A stretch of 64,000 nt of DNA from Marinomonas gallaica (lineage in GTDB: Bacteria > Pseudomonadota > Gammaproteobacteria > Pseudomonadales > Marinomonadaceae): the NCBI RefSeq assembly GCF_001639745.1, contig NZ_LTAX01000001.1:310001-374000 (forward strand), read 5' to 3'. A program made the position numbers and the translations under genes. The notes under the pieces are model-generated. The model had not been told where the DNA came from and did not search any database. It worked only from the letters and a program-made list of their open reading frames with translations. Positions 1 through 7,558 of this stretch are shown one piece after another. The number at the start of each line of letters is the position of its first letter. Position 1 is the first letter of the stretch.

Positions 1-963
1 CCGGTAAAAGTGATGATGAACGTAGGCAACCCAAACCGCGCTTTTGACTTTGCTATGCTACCCAATGCAGGTGTGGGTCTAGCGCGTCTAGAGTTCATCA
101 TCAACCGCATGATCGGTATTCACCCGAAAGCTCTGCTGAACTTCGACAAAATGGATGCCGGTCTTAAAGAAGAAATCAATCATCGTATCGCAGGCTACGC
201 TGGTCCAGTTGAATTCTACGTTGAAAAGCTTGTAGAAGGTGTCTCGACACTGGCCTGTTCATTTGCAGACAAACCCGTGATCGTGCGTTTATCTGACTTT
301 AAATCGAACGAATACCACAACATGGTCGGCGGTCCTCAGTTCGAACCAGATGAAGAAAACCCAATGCTGGGCTTCCGCGGTGCGGCGCGCTACATAGACG
401 AGTCGTTCCGTGATTGCTTTGCTCTCGAATGTGAAGCCATGCGCCGCGTTCGCAACGAAATGGGCTTCACCAACGTACAAATCATGATTCCATTCGTGCG
501 TACGCTTGAAGAAGCAGAACAAGTGATTGCTCTACTGGCGGAACATGGCCTAGTACGTGGCGAGAACGGTCTTAAAATTATTATGATGTGTGAGCTACCA
601 TCAAACGCTCTACTGGCGGATGAGTTCTTAGAATTCTTTGATGGCTTCTCAATCGGCTCAAACGACTTAACACAGCTGACACTGGGCCTAGACCGTGACT
701 CTGGTTTGATTGCAGACAAGTTTGATGAACGTAACCCTGCGGTTAAGAAACTGCTCAAAATGGCGATCGAAGCCTGTAAAGCAAAAGGAAAATACGTTGG
801 TATTTGTGGCCAAGGCCCATCCGATCACGCAGATTTTGCCGACTGGTTGGTGGCACAAGGTATCGACAGCGTCTCTTTAAACCCTGACACAGTGGTTGAG
901 ACATGGCTGCATCTTGATGAAGTCTTAAAAGCTAATGCTTCATTGAGTCAGAACGCTGTTTAA
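1..963 (+). CDS. ppsA: Phosphoenolpyruvate synthase, C-terminal part (5' end outside window)
   Basis: The reading frame is already open at base 1, so this is the last ~320 residues of a protein that is normally about 790 residues. Phosphoenolpyruvate synthase converts pyruvate, ATP and water to PEP, AMP and phosphate in the cytoplasm, for gluconeogenesis. The visible part is the PEP-utilising TIM-barrel domain: the LGFRGAARY substrate-binding segment, a [14 protein letters not shown] stretch, the GSNDLTQL metal/substrate region and the GICGQGPSD segment carrying the conserved catalytic Cys. The frame is intact to its TAA and is followed by a strong terminator. The identification is firm; only the N-terminal swivelling and ATP-binding domains cannot be seen. 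Confidence 0.96.
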   Translation, partial: PVKVMMNVGNPNRAFDFAMLPNAGVGLARLEFIINRMIGIHPKALLNFDKMDAGLKEEINHRIAGYAGPVEFYVEKLVEGVSTLACSFADKPVIVRLSDFKSNEYHNMVGGPQFEPDEENPMLGFRGAARYIDESFRDCFALECEAMRRVRNEMGFTNVQIMIPFVRTLEEAEQVIALLAEHGLVRGENGLKIIMMCELPSNALLADEFLEFFDGFSIGSNDLTQLTLGLDRDSGLIADKFDERNPAVKKLLKMAIEACKAKGKYVGICGQGPSDHADFADWLVAQGIDSVSLNPDTVVETWLHLDEVLKANASLSQNAV

Positions 964-986
964 TTAACAGCACTCTCTAAGTTCTT

Positions 987-1013
987 AGCCCCGCAACTGC
1001 GGGGCTTTTTTTT
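987..1013 (+). terminator. Rho-independent terminator after ppsA
   Basis: An 8-bp perfect stem (AGCCCCGC / GCGGGGCT) with an AACT loop is followed by seven T residues. It lies 24 bases past the ppsA stop codon. Confidence 0.9.
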
Positions 1014-1066
1014 GATCAAATGACACCCTATGGTTCTTATGTGTCCAATCCATCCTAGGTACAACG

Positions 1067-1333
1067 CTAACGCAACTGGCTGTCTTTACTGCCACTACGG
1101 TTATAAAGACTCTGAGCCTTGTCGCTGCTTTCTAATTCGGACTGACAAGCGATGCACAAACGCACACCAGGAATCGCATTGCGGCGCTTTTCAGGAATCT
1201 CTGCGTCACATTCTTCGCAGAACTCTAAACTATCACCCACCGTCAAACGACTACGCGCACGCTCGACCGCCGAGTTAACCGTTGCATCAATTTGTTCTTG
1301 CACCGCACCTTCGTGCGCCCATCCGCTTGCCAT
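1067..1333 (-). CDS. DksA/TraR-family C4 zinc-finger protein (YbiI-like)
   Basis: An 88-residue protein with an acidic, helical first half and a CEEC...CIAC four-cysteine zinc finger near residues 39-63, the pattern of small DksA/TraR-family proteins such as E. coli YbiI. DksA relatives enter the RNA polymerase secondary channel, but short members like this one lack the long coiled coil, so a DksA-like function is not assured. The ATG start is supported by GGAG eight bases upstream. It converges on ppsA. The family is confident; the function is unknown. Confidence 0.82.
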   Translation of the reverse strand: MASGWAHEGAVQEQIDATVNSAVERARSRLTVGDSLEFCEECDAEIPEKRRNAIPGVRLCIACQSELESSDKAQSLYNRSGSKDSQLR

Positions 1334-1852
1334 AGGTACTCCAATATAAATTCAATTATTCAATCTAGCCGATAAGTATAGAAAGCAAACTGGATAGAAA
1401 CAACCAAGATTAAAACCGAAAAAACCGCATTGTGTTGCCATAACGACACCGTACAGCAATACGTCAAATAGCAACAACCAGCAGCTAAGATGCCTAAGCG
1501 TGGCGTGTTACATTTTTTATTCATGAAGGAGTTTTCATAGGTGCGCTCAGTCCAGAAACGAAAAAGCCTCGCTGATCGCGAGGCCTAGAAATGACAAAGC
1601 CCAACACGTTGACTGGGCTTTGATATGTTTGGTTGCCGCTTAGACAGAATCTTCACGGCATGGACAAAATGTACTCGCTAACTTTCTAGGTCGCAGGCTC
1701 ATCGCGTGCGCAAAAACTGGAATGTCGTTCTCTTCTTATGAAAGCGACAAAACGCCCCGAAACACTTTTAACTCGTGCACTCTCGGTTTATACAGCCACT
1801 TTTCAATGGCGGTATTCTGGCGGTATCTTATAGCAAAGATAAAAAAGTGCGC
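1334..1852. other. Gene-poor stretch with two hairpins
   Basis: I see no convincing gene in these 519 bases. Two hairpins are visible: a 7-bp GCCTCGC/GCGAGGC stem at 1566-1584, followed on the minus strand by a T run (the A run at 1561-1565), and an 8-bp AAAGCCCA/TGGGCTTT stem at 1596-1621. The first looks like a terminator for transcription from the small gene to its right. The stretch belongs to the poorly conserved patch between ppsA and the DUF1127/LysR pair. Confidence 0.5.
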
Positions 1853-2170
1853 TTAAAAGCCTGCTTCATCTACTGCACGCTCTACAGCATCGTATATATC
1901 TTTTTCAATAGCTTTAACTTGCGCCTTTTCTTTCTCTGTCAGTTTCGGCCCAGAAACCGCCTCACCAGTCAAACTTATTGGTGGATCATCAGGGCGTCCC
2001 ATTTGGTAGTTTTCTTCTTTTTCTCGCTCCCTCAGGATATCACCTAATGCACCACCAATTGCATCACTGCGAGGCGTACCATTTTTAGCGATATCTATTG
2101 CGGCAGCTCTGCAAACGTCATCGATAATAGAGCCTCGTTGCTCATCCATCATGTCTTGATAGTCATCCAT
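1853..2170 (-). CDS. Hypothetical protein, 105 residues
   Basis: I do not recognise this protein. The frame opens further upstream, but the ATG at 2170 is the likely start because AAGGAG lies just before it; the upstream extension is hydrophobic and has no such site. The protein is soluble-looking and very acidic at the N-terminus (MDDYQDMMDEQ), with a central GGALGDILREREKEE helix and a C-terminal charged helix ending KDIYDAVERAVDEAGF. There are no cysteines or membrane segments in the chosen frame. It lies among phage-derived remnants, so it may be a small accessory or phage gene. Confidence 0.55.
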   Translation of the reverse strand: MDDYQDMMDEQRGSIIDDVCRAAAIDIAKNGTPRSDAIGGALGDILREREKEENYQMGRPDDPPISLTGEAVSGPKLTEKEKAQVKAIEKDIYDAVERAVDEAGF

Positions 2171-2359
2171 TTCAATCTCCTTGATGTTTAGGATTGGCCG
2201 TGTAGAGTATTGTTTAAAATTGAATTTAGCAAACGTAAGACATAAAAAAGCCCAGTAGAGGCAATAACAAGACAAGCTCTGCTTTAGTATCTGGCAGCAT
2301 TAGTTGATCACTTCACTATAATCCTAGCTGGTAGCTATTTTGCTTGTACAAAAGCACTT

Positions 2360-2375
2360 CTGTACATTTGTACAG
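2360..2375 (+). promoter_or_regulatory. LexA-type (SOS) box
   Basis: The 16-mer CTGTACATTTGTACAG fits the gammaproteobacterial LexA consensus CTGT-N8-ACAG exactly and is nearly palindromic. It lies about 30 bases upstream of a consensus -10 hexamer and 70 bases upstream of the start of the following gene, where a repressor would block RNA polymerase. A second small palindrome, TTGTACAA, lies at 2344-2351. Confidence 0.65.
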
Positions 2376-2403
2376 TTTGGCTTCCCACGGAGATTCGAGC
2401 AGT

Positions 2404-2409
2404 TATAAT
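2404..2409 (+). promoter_or_regulatory. Candidate -10 element (TATAAT)
   Basis: A perfect TATAAT lies 37 bases upstream of the TTG start at 2446. No good -35 hexamer is at 16-18 bases, so the promoter is plausible but not proven. Its closeness to the LexA-type box is the reason to note it. Confidence 0.45.
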
Positions 2410-2445
2410 CTCAAGTTCTTATGATGAGCATGGAACGGAAGAGCG

Positions 2446-2991
2446 TTGAGAAAGATAGATGAAGTTGAGGCTTGGAGGCCGTATGTAGACCCGCTTGATG
2501 GAACGGTTTACGGCCTAAGCCACCTTAACGCTCACGAGGTTACCTATTCAACTGTTTTTAAAGGACAAACAGAAAAATATACCTTTATTGTCTCTTATTC
2601 TTTCCATTGCTTTGCTAAAGACTATGAGCACCAAGTTCAAGAAGAATTGGAACGGTTGATGTACCACGCCCCTAATGCAAGTCGTCCATTTTGCGTTCAG
2701 CGGTATGAATTATCGAAGAAATATCTGAGGCAAATCGTGGAGAGTTTGGGAGATAAGGGCACGTATATTGGGCATGCTGGCTTTGGCAGTTACGCAACCG
2801 TATCGATCCCAATTGAAGATGGCAGTAGCATGTACTATTTCGTTCCTTTCAAAGCTTATCGCGAAAAGAAACAGCTACGAATACACATCACTAGCGCGTA
2901 CCCAATTGATGAGCGACAGAAGCTAAAAAAGGTTAACTTTTTCAGCATCGCGAAGAATCTTAGGCAAGGTAGACAACCACCAAAGCCTTAA
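2446..2991 (+). CDS. Hypothetical protein, possibly SOS-regulated
   Basis: A 181-residue soluble protein. The start is a TTG preceded by GGAAGAG; the ATG codons just upstream are out of frame. It contains a GLSHLNAHEVTY segment, a SYSFHCFAK segment and a central RYELSKKYLRQIVESL helix. The overall look resembles a family of unknown small proteins, some annotated 'stationary phase growth adaptation protein', but I recall that name only loosely and assign no function. A LexA-type box and a -10 element precede it and a hairpin terminator follows, so it looks like a self-contained transcription unit in an accessory patch. Confidence 0.6.
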   Translation: MRKIDEVEAWRPYVDPLDGTVYGLSHLNAHEVTYSTVFKGQTEKYTFIVSYSFHCFAKDYEHQVQEELERLMYHAPNASRPFCVQRYELSKKYLRQIVESLGDKGTYIGHAGFGSYATVSIPIEDGSSMYYFVPFKAYREKKQLRIHITSAYPIDERQKLKKVNFFSIAKNLRQGRQPPKP

Positions 2992-2998
2992 AATAACA

Positions 2999-3020
2999 AA
3001 ACCCGCCTAAAAGCGGGTTT
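2999..3020 (+). terminator. Hairpin terminator after the LexA-box gene
   Basis: An 8-bp stem AAACCCGC/GCGGGTTT with loop CTAAAA begins 8 bases after the stop codon. The T tail is short, so it may be weak, or may work better on the minus strand where an A/T-rich run follows. Confidence 0.6.
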
Positions 3021-3212
3021 CGTCGAGCATTGATTCTAACTTGAGCCTATGCCCGATATTCAGATAGCCTTTACCGGATTGCCCTCGACCAATTGGTAGC
3101 CGGATGTGTGATGTTAATCACTCTGCTGCATCCATTGTTATCAGGTTACCCTGTAACTGGCTTAAGATTAGCCAATCCGCCCATAGCTGTAAAGTGATTT
3201 TTAAAAATCAAT

Positions 3213-3695
3213 TTACACCCCATCCCCAAATCCCCTGCCCGCTGCGGTTTTCACACGCTCGATGCTCTCATCCACCCAATGTAGATTGGTTTGCATGCTG
3301 GCGATTTGGTGTTGGTAGTGGCGGAGTTGGTTGACGAGGCCCATGACATCGACGGCGGGTATAATGGCGATGTCTTGTTCTATGCCTATGGATCGGGCGA
3401 TGTTATTTAGGATTTGGTATTTGTCGAGGGATTCTGGTGCTGGTAGGCTGGGTTGCTCGCGGAGCTGGCGTTCGCATTCGATAAAGTAGCGGCGGGCTTA
3501 TTTGCCTTTCTCGTTGCGTTCGACCATGGCGAGTTATTTCGCCATATCGAGGGAGATGTAATAGTCTTTTGTCGCGCCTCGATTCCCGTACGCCCGTTTT
3601 GGCGAGCGGCTAATAACAACGAAGTCGGTGTCTTCTTCAAAGCCATCATTGACCTCCTTCGGGTCATCATGACCACCCGGATCAAGGCTCCAATC
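3213..3695 (-). pseudogene. Decayed phage antirepressor (AntA/AntB-type) gene
   Basis: Read on the minus strand, one frame gives NDGFEEDTDFVVISRSPK, then DYYISLDMAK, a stop, LAMVERNEKGK, a second stop, and ARRYFIECERQLRE with a further ~80 residues to a TAA at 3213. This matches the antirepressor core of phage AntA/AntB-like proteins, where E and Q normally stand where the two TAA codons (3534-3536 and 3498-3500) now are; each needs only one base change from GAA and CAA. The frame is also closed upstream at 3696-3698 and the usual N-terminal part is missing. It is therefore a broken prophage gene. No integrase or structural phage genes lie nearby. Confidence 0.8.
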
Positions 3696-4004
3696 TTAAT
3701 TAGGGTAGTGGGTCAACTACTCAGGCTGGAACTACCATCCGAAGGTACGGCCAGCAAAAGGCTGCCCAAACAGTGACCCACCACATAGGCGGATTCCGAC
3801 CACAAAAAAACACGCGGTGCGTTTTTAGGCCATTGCTGCAAAGCGAGATCTTAATCACGACACTGGGATTTTGCAATTGCATGGACAATAGCATAGGCAT
3901 GCTTAATATATTTCAATATTTTAGAGCGAATTCCATTCAACATTTTCCAAATAAATGCAACCATACTCATATAAGTCAAAGCGGTTAAAGGGAGAGTAAT
4001 ACTA
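3696..4004. other. Intergenic stretch, no supported gene
   Basis: These ~310 bases hold only short frames without ribosome-binding sites or recognisable products. An A/T-rich imperfect hairpin near 3804-3826 (ACGC/GCGT core flanked by A and T runs) could be a terminator for a lost phage gene. The last 40 bases become AT-rich and provide the leader and ribosome-binding site of the next gene. Confidence 0.4.
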
Positions 4005-4682
4005 ATGGGTATAAAGGACTACGAATGGTGGGCATGTTGCACTATGCTCGGGGCAATATTCTATACGCTAGGTACTTTAGTTGGTTACCCAATATGGTCA
4101 AGTGATACTGATGCCATGTCTATTATGGCTAATTTAGCAACTCTATTAGCTGGGATTGGTGCAGCTATCGCTGCATTTTATGCTTACAGATCTTTCGAAT
4201 CATGGCCAAGCAGACAACAGCAACAACACACAAATGAAGTAATAAGACAAAAAGAACTTCACAGATTAGAGCGTTCATCTGAAAGCCTCAAAGAACTCAG
4301 TCGAGCCTACGAACAGACGATGCTTGAACTTTTTAGGTTCTGCAAACAGACAGTTAATACTCAAGCAGCCGAAGGTTTTGCTAAAAGTGGTGGACATTTT
4401 ATAGATAAATATCTAAAGCAATATAAGGACTTAATTGAAGCACAAAACAGGTTTATGGATAATCTATCATCTTATAAATCTGCCTATTCTAGCCATAGAT
4501 ACATTCTTGGCGAAGATACAATTGACGTATACAGCGGTGAAAAAATTCTAAAATTTTATGAAGATTTAACCGAAGGAAAAAGACAATTTAATGATGGTGA
4601 CGTTAAGAGTATCACTGAGTTTCATAACAAGGGAACAGCTAAGATAGAGACATTATTTAAAGAGCTTTACGCTACCAACTAA
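4005..4682 (+). CDS. Hypothetical membrane protein with coiled coil
   Basis: A 225-residue protein with two predicted membrane segments near residues 9-28 and 40-60, then a long, charged, Gln-rich helical region (about 68-110, likely coiled coil) and a helical cytoplasmic tail rich in Lys and Glu. The ATG follows AAAGGGAGAG. The gene is more AT-rich than the housekeeping genes around it, which suggests transfer. It stands alone between a decayed phage gene and the DUF1127 gene. I do not recognise the family. Two membrane helices plus a coiled-coil tail occur in some phage-exclusion proteins, but that is speculation here. Confidence 0.65.
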   Translation: MGIKDYEWWACCTMLGAIFYTLGTLVGYPIWSSDTDAMSIMANLATLLAGIGAAIAAFYAYRSFESWPSRQQQQHTNEVIRQKELHRLERSSESLKELSRAYEQTMLELFRFCKQTVNTQAAEGFAKSGGHFIDKYLKQYKDLIEAQNRFMDNLSSYKSAYSSHRYILGEDTIDVYSGEKILKFYEDLTEGKRQFNDGDVKSITEFHNKGTAKIETLFKELYATN

Positions 4683-5001
4683 ACAACATCGTTCAATTTG
4701 CCATTGATCCAAGACTCTAAAAACTGAGTGTTGAGCTCTGTAAGAGAATCGATCGGAGTCAAAGTAAAATTAAATATTTAAGATCAGCCATCGCTACTTT
4801 TCAGACAACCTTCTTTCATTCAACTCCCCTCCAGCATTTACCGTTACCATATTAGTAGCATCATTCATTGTTAGCAATCGTATGAAAATTGCATCTAACT
4901 TGCTTAGCCATTTAAGGAAAGCAGTTTAGTTGCCTTTAATGGCTGATCTAAGAACTAACGAGAAAGTAGCTCGTGATACGCGACCGTTTATAAAAGACCA
5001 T
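4683..5001. other. AT-rich intergenic stretch
   Basis: No supported gene lies here. Short matching inverted segments (GATCAGCCAT near 4783 and ATGGCTGATC near 4939) are the only structure noticed; they are about 150 bases apart and not obviously functional. Confidence 0.35.
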
Positions 5002-5035
5002 AAAGCCACTTATAATCAGTAATATAAGTGGCTTT
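5002..5035 (-). terminator. Terminator downstream of the DUF1127 gene
   Basis: A perfect 13-bp stem (AAAGCCACTTATA / TATAAGTGGCTTT) with an 8-base loop lies 32 bases past the DUF1127 stop. The A/T ends could make it work in both directions. Confidence 0.75.
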
Positions 5036-5067
5036 TATATTCATTTTGCTCAAGCAATACTGGATTT

Positions 5068-5310
5068 TCACTTCCATAATGGCTTGCGGGTTTCTTGATC
5101 AACATCGGCTGCTGTGAGCCCAATGTCTTTCAGTTGCGACTCATTTAACGTGTGCAATCTACTCCGTGTGCGCCAGTTGTGGGCCACTTTTTTAAAAAGC
5201 TGCTTCCATGCGTTTATTTTAATTTTACCTAATATATATCTTCCATTTGATGCTACGCCGATCGTGCAAGGATTAACGCACTTCAATTGTACCTCTGGAT
5301 TCGTCTTCAT
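5068..5310 (-). CDS. DUF1127 domain small protein
   Basis: An 80-residue basic protein whose C-terminal half (WRTRSRLHTLNESQLKDIGL) is a typical DUF1127 domain, known from YjiS-like proteins. The role of such short stand-alone members is not settled; some alphaproteobacterial ones bind RNA and affect phosphate and carbon use. The ATG at 5310 is preferred to the GTG one codon earlier because AGGAG is seven bases before it. It is divergent from the LysR gene, with 128 bases between them, so the regulator may control it. Confidence 0.8.
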   Translation of the reverse strand: MKTNPEVQLKCVNPCTIGVASNGRYILGKIKINAWKQLFKKVAHNWRTRSRLHTLNESQLKDIGLTAADVDQETRKPLWK

Positions 5311-5438
5311 CACGTTTCTCCTGTGTTCTCATTATCGCTGGGCTTGGTTTGTGATTAAATAATCAACAATAAGCTGTCATAGGACAAACGAGAAAAAGCA
5401 GACTATGATTTAGAAAAACTTATTCATAGGAGAGATAG

Positions 5439-6392
5439 ATGTCTTCGAGTCGCGCCTTACCGCCTCTTAAATCCTTGCTCGCATTCCGCCACTCTGCGCA
5501 GACATTAAGCTTTAAAAAAGCCGCTGAGCATCTATTTGTGACGCAAGCCGCCGTAAGTCAACAAATCAAAAGCTTAGAACAAACTTTAGGGGTTGAGCTG
5601 TTTGAGCGACATACTCGCCAAGTCAGTTTAACGGCGGAAGGTCAGTATTTATCGGACTATGTGGAGAAAGCTTTCCTACTTTTAGAAGAAGGCATTAAAG
5701 GCATCACAGAAGATCCTAACCCGAATACGCTGGTGATCAGTTCTCTACCCTCTTTCTCGAGTCGTTGGCTGGTATCGCGCTTAGGCGGCTTTCAAGCTCA
5801 AGCGCCCGATATAAATCTCCGCCTTAATCTTGATTCCGGTCTATCAACGTTTTCCGACAGCGATTTAGACTTATGCATCCGTTTAGGACGTGGGCAATAC
5901 GAAGGGCTTATGTCAAAACCTTTATTTGAGGAGCATTTGGTGCTTGTCTGTCACCCATCTTTGATCAATATGGACGAGCCCATAAAAGCGCAAATAGGAA
6001 ATATTCCCGTTATTACGGACACGGGGCCCGACGTAAAGCATGTATGGCCAGTTCTGCAGCATTTTTTAGAGATGTATGATTTGCCAATGAGATCCCATTT
6101 GCATACAACGGACTCCACCACACTCATAGAGGCACTACTTTCTCGCCAAGGCCTTGCCATGGCCCGCTATGGGTTGGTATATGATCAGATCGAAAAAGGG
6201 CACCTGATCTGCCCCATTCCTATCTATATGAAGTCTCAATATGACTTCTACCTTGTCGCCCCAGCACCGCATTTTAAATATCAAAAAGTGCAGAACTTTC
6301 AACTTTGGCTAGAAACAGAAGTAAAAGCGATACAGCAATCTTGGAAGTTGTATTTACGGAAGCATCCAGAAATGAAAGAAGTGAAGGTTTAG
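5439..6392 (+). CDS. LysR-family transcriptional regulator (GcvA-like)
   Basis: A 317-residue LysR-type regulator: an N-terminal winged helix-turn-helix (residues ~8-66, including FKKAAEHLFVTQAAVSQQIK), then a periplasmic-binding-like effector domain. The opening PPLKSLLAFRHSAQTLSFKKAA resembles the GcvA/AmpR subgroup. The start ATG follows AGGAGAGATAG. It is divergent from a DUF1127 gene, a pairing seen in other gammaproteobacteria, and probably acts on the shared intergenic region. The effector cannot be told from sequence. Confidence 0.88.
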   Translation: MSSSRALPPLKSLLAFRHSAQTLSFKKAAEHLFVTQAAVSQQIKSLEQTLGVELFERHTRQVSLTAEGQYLSDYVEKAFLLLEEGIKGITEDPNPNTLVISSLPSFSSRWLVSRLGGFQAQAPDINLRLNLDSGLSTFSDSDLDLCIRLGRGQYEGLMSKPLFEEHLVLVCHPSLINMDEPIKAQIGNIPVITDTGPDVKHVWPVLQHFLEMYDLPMRSHLHTTDSTTLIEALLSRQGLAMARYGLVYDQIEKGHLICPIPIYMKSQYDFYLVAPAPHFKYQKVQNFQLWLETEVKAIQQSWKLYLRKHPEMKEVKV

Positions 6393-6526
6393 AACTAGAT
6401 AAAAGACGTTAGAGTCCATGTGCTAAAAACAAGTCTGAAAAATCATAAAGCACTGGCTATAAGGAAACAGGCTGAAAGCTTTGATGAGAGTGAACTAAAG
6501 AATAGTTAGATAAGAATTTCAGGCAT

Positions 6527-6549
6527 AAAAAAAGGCACCAAATGGTGCC
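6527..6549 (-). terminator. Terminator sharing the 3' end of tRNA-Leu
   Basis: On the minus strand the sequence GGCACCA-TT-TGGTGCC is followed by seven T residues. The 5' arm GGCACCA is the last seven bases of tRNA-Leu, including the encoded CCA (6543-6549). The terminator stem therefore overlaps the mature tRNA. Confidence 0.85.
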
Positions 6550-6629
6550 CGGGACCGGAATCGAACCGGTACGATATTTCTATCGCAAGATTTTAAGTCT
6601 TGTGCGTCTACCAATTTCGCCACCCGGGC
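6543..6629 (-). tRNA. leuZ: tRNA-Leu (anticodon TAA)
   Basis: An 87-base tRNA with CCA encoded. The acceptor stem GCCCGGG pairs with CCCGGGC, the anticodon loop is ACTTAAAAT (TAA), a long variable arm fits a class II tRNA, and GGTTCGATTCC is the T arm. It is the last gene of a Gly-Cys-Leu cluster in the same order as E. coli glyW-cysT-leuZ. Confidence 0.96.
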
Positions 6630-6639
6630 TTGGTACTGA

Positions 6640-6713
6640 TGGAGGCCGGAGTCGGAATCGAACCGGCGTACACGGAGTTGCAGTCCGCTGCATGACCACT
6701 CTGCCATCCGGCC
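6640..6713 (-). tRNA. cysT: tRNA-Cys (anticodon GCA)
   Basis: A 74-base tRNA with CCA encoded. The acceptor stem GGCCGGA pairs with TCCGGCC, the anticodon loop is ACTGCAA (GCA), and GGTTCGATTCC is the T loop. It is the middle gene of the cluster, 10 bases after the end of tRNA-Gly in transcription order across a short spacer. Confidence 0.96.
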
Positions 6714-6739
6714 TCATATATCAGTAACTCTTAAGAGAT

Positions 6740-6814
6740 TGGAGCGGGAAACGAGGCTCGAACTCGCGACCCCAACCTTGGCAAGGTTGTGCTCTACCAC
6801 TGAGCTATTCCCGC
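6740..6814 (-). tRNA. glyW: tRNA-Gly (anticodon GCC)
   Basis: A 75-base tRNA with CCA encoded. The acceptor stem GCGGGAA pairs with TTCCCGC, the anticodon loop is TTGCCAA (GCC), and GAGTTCGAGCC is the T arm. It is the first gene of the tRNA operon, directly after a good sigma-70 promoter. Confidence 0.96.
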
Positions 6815-6833
6815 GTCTCAAAAGATGGAGCGT

Positions 6834-6861
6834 ATTCTATATGAACTGATTCATACGTCAA
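6834..6861 (-). promoter_or_regulatory. Sigma-70 promoter of the tRNA operon
   Basis: On the minus strand TTGACG, 16 bases, TAGAAT, then the GC-rich discriminator ACGCTCC. The -10 ends 20 bases before the first base of tRNA-Gly. A GC-rich discriminator is usual for stringently controlled stable-RNA promoters. The tRNAs can thus be made independently of pgsA upstream. Confidence 0.8.
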
Positions 6862-6952
6862 GAGAAAATACTAAATAAATTGCTAACTTAGTCACTTTTT
6901 TTAGAATCGCTCAATCTTCAACCAATCGTGATTATTCCTTATACAACAACGA

Positions 6953-7513
6953 CTAAGAATCGTTCGATTTACTCGCACTCAACTCAGGCCAAGCCGCTTT
7001 TAGGTAGATATACATAGACCAAAGCGTTAGCAGAGCTGCAATTATCAGCACAAATAAACCAAAATCTGCCCACCCTGTTCCCGGCGCATTTGATAATAAA
7101 ATAAAGATCGCGATCATCTGCATAGTGGTTTTGAACTTACCGACAAATGACACAGCAACGCTTGCACGCTTGCCCATCTCAGCCATCCATTCACGCAATG
7201 CAGAAATAACAATCTCACGCCCAACAATCACCGCACTGGCCAGCGTCATTAAAGGGTTATCGTATGCAGCCACAAGAATAACCAATGCCACTGACACCAT
7301 CACTTTATCAGCAACCGGATCAAAGAACGCACCAAAAGGTGTAGATTGATTCAGTGCGCGTGCGAGGAAGCCGTCTAACCAGTCGGTGATGGCAGCAATA
7401 CCAAATATCGCGGCACTGGCATAATAACGCCCTTCCCAAGGTAGGTAGTAGATAACAATAAGAACCGGAATCAAGAAGATACGTAATGACGTAAGAAAAT
7501 TTGGAATATTCAT
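6953..7513 (-). CDS. pgsA: CDP-diacylglycerol--glycerol-3-phosphate 3-phosphatidyltransferase
   Basis: A 186-residue inner-membrane enzyme, the usual PgsA length. It joins CDP-diacylglycerol and glycerol 3-phosphate to give phosphatidylglycerophosphate, the first committed step to phosphatidylglycerol and cardiolipin. The CDP-alcohol phosphatidyltransferase motif DG-x2-AR-x8-G-x3-D-x3-D is complete at residues ~44-70 (DGFLARALNQSTPFGAFFDP). About five or six hydrophobic segments are visible. It lies 45 bases downstream of uvrC and upstream of the tRNA operon, an order also found in E. coli. Confidence 0.96.
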   Translation of the reverse strand: MNIPNFLTSLRIFLIPVLIVIYYLPWEGRYYASAAIFGIAAITDWLDGFLARALNQSTPFGAFFDPVADKVMVSVALVILVAAYDNPLMTLASAVIVGREIVISALREWMAEMGKRASVAVSFVGKFKTTMQMIAIFILLSNAPGTGWADFGLFVLIIAALLTLWSMYIYLKAAWPELSASKSNDS

Positions 7514-7558
7514 AAAAGCCTTTAAAAAGAATGCCCAACGCTGAAAGATAGGCTTAGC

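Noticed and set aside
1030-1349. Plus-strand frames opposite the DksA/TraR-type gene
   Set aside because: They are shadows of the zinc-finger gene, whose Cys-x2-C motifs and GGAG site are clear on the other strand.
3773-3988. Plus-strand frame of 71 codons between the phage relic and the AT-rich membrane gene
   Set aside because: No ribosome-binding site, no recognisable protein features, and composition like non-coding DNA.
4779-4952. Inverted GATCAGCCAT/ATGGCTGATC pair, possible small mobile element
   Set aside because: The arms are about 10 bases and about 150 apart, with no flanking direct repeat or transposase; chance is likely.
6834-6952. Possible extra RNA gene between pgsA and tRNA-Gly
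   Set aside because: The segment is explained by the tRNA promoter and the pgsA 3' region; no conserved fold is visible.
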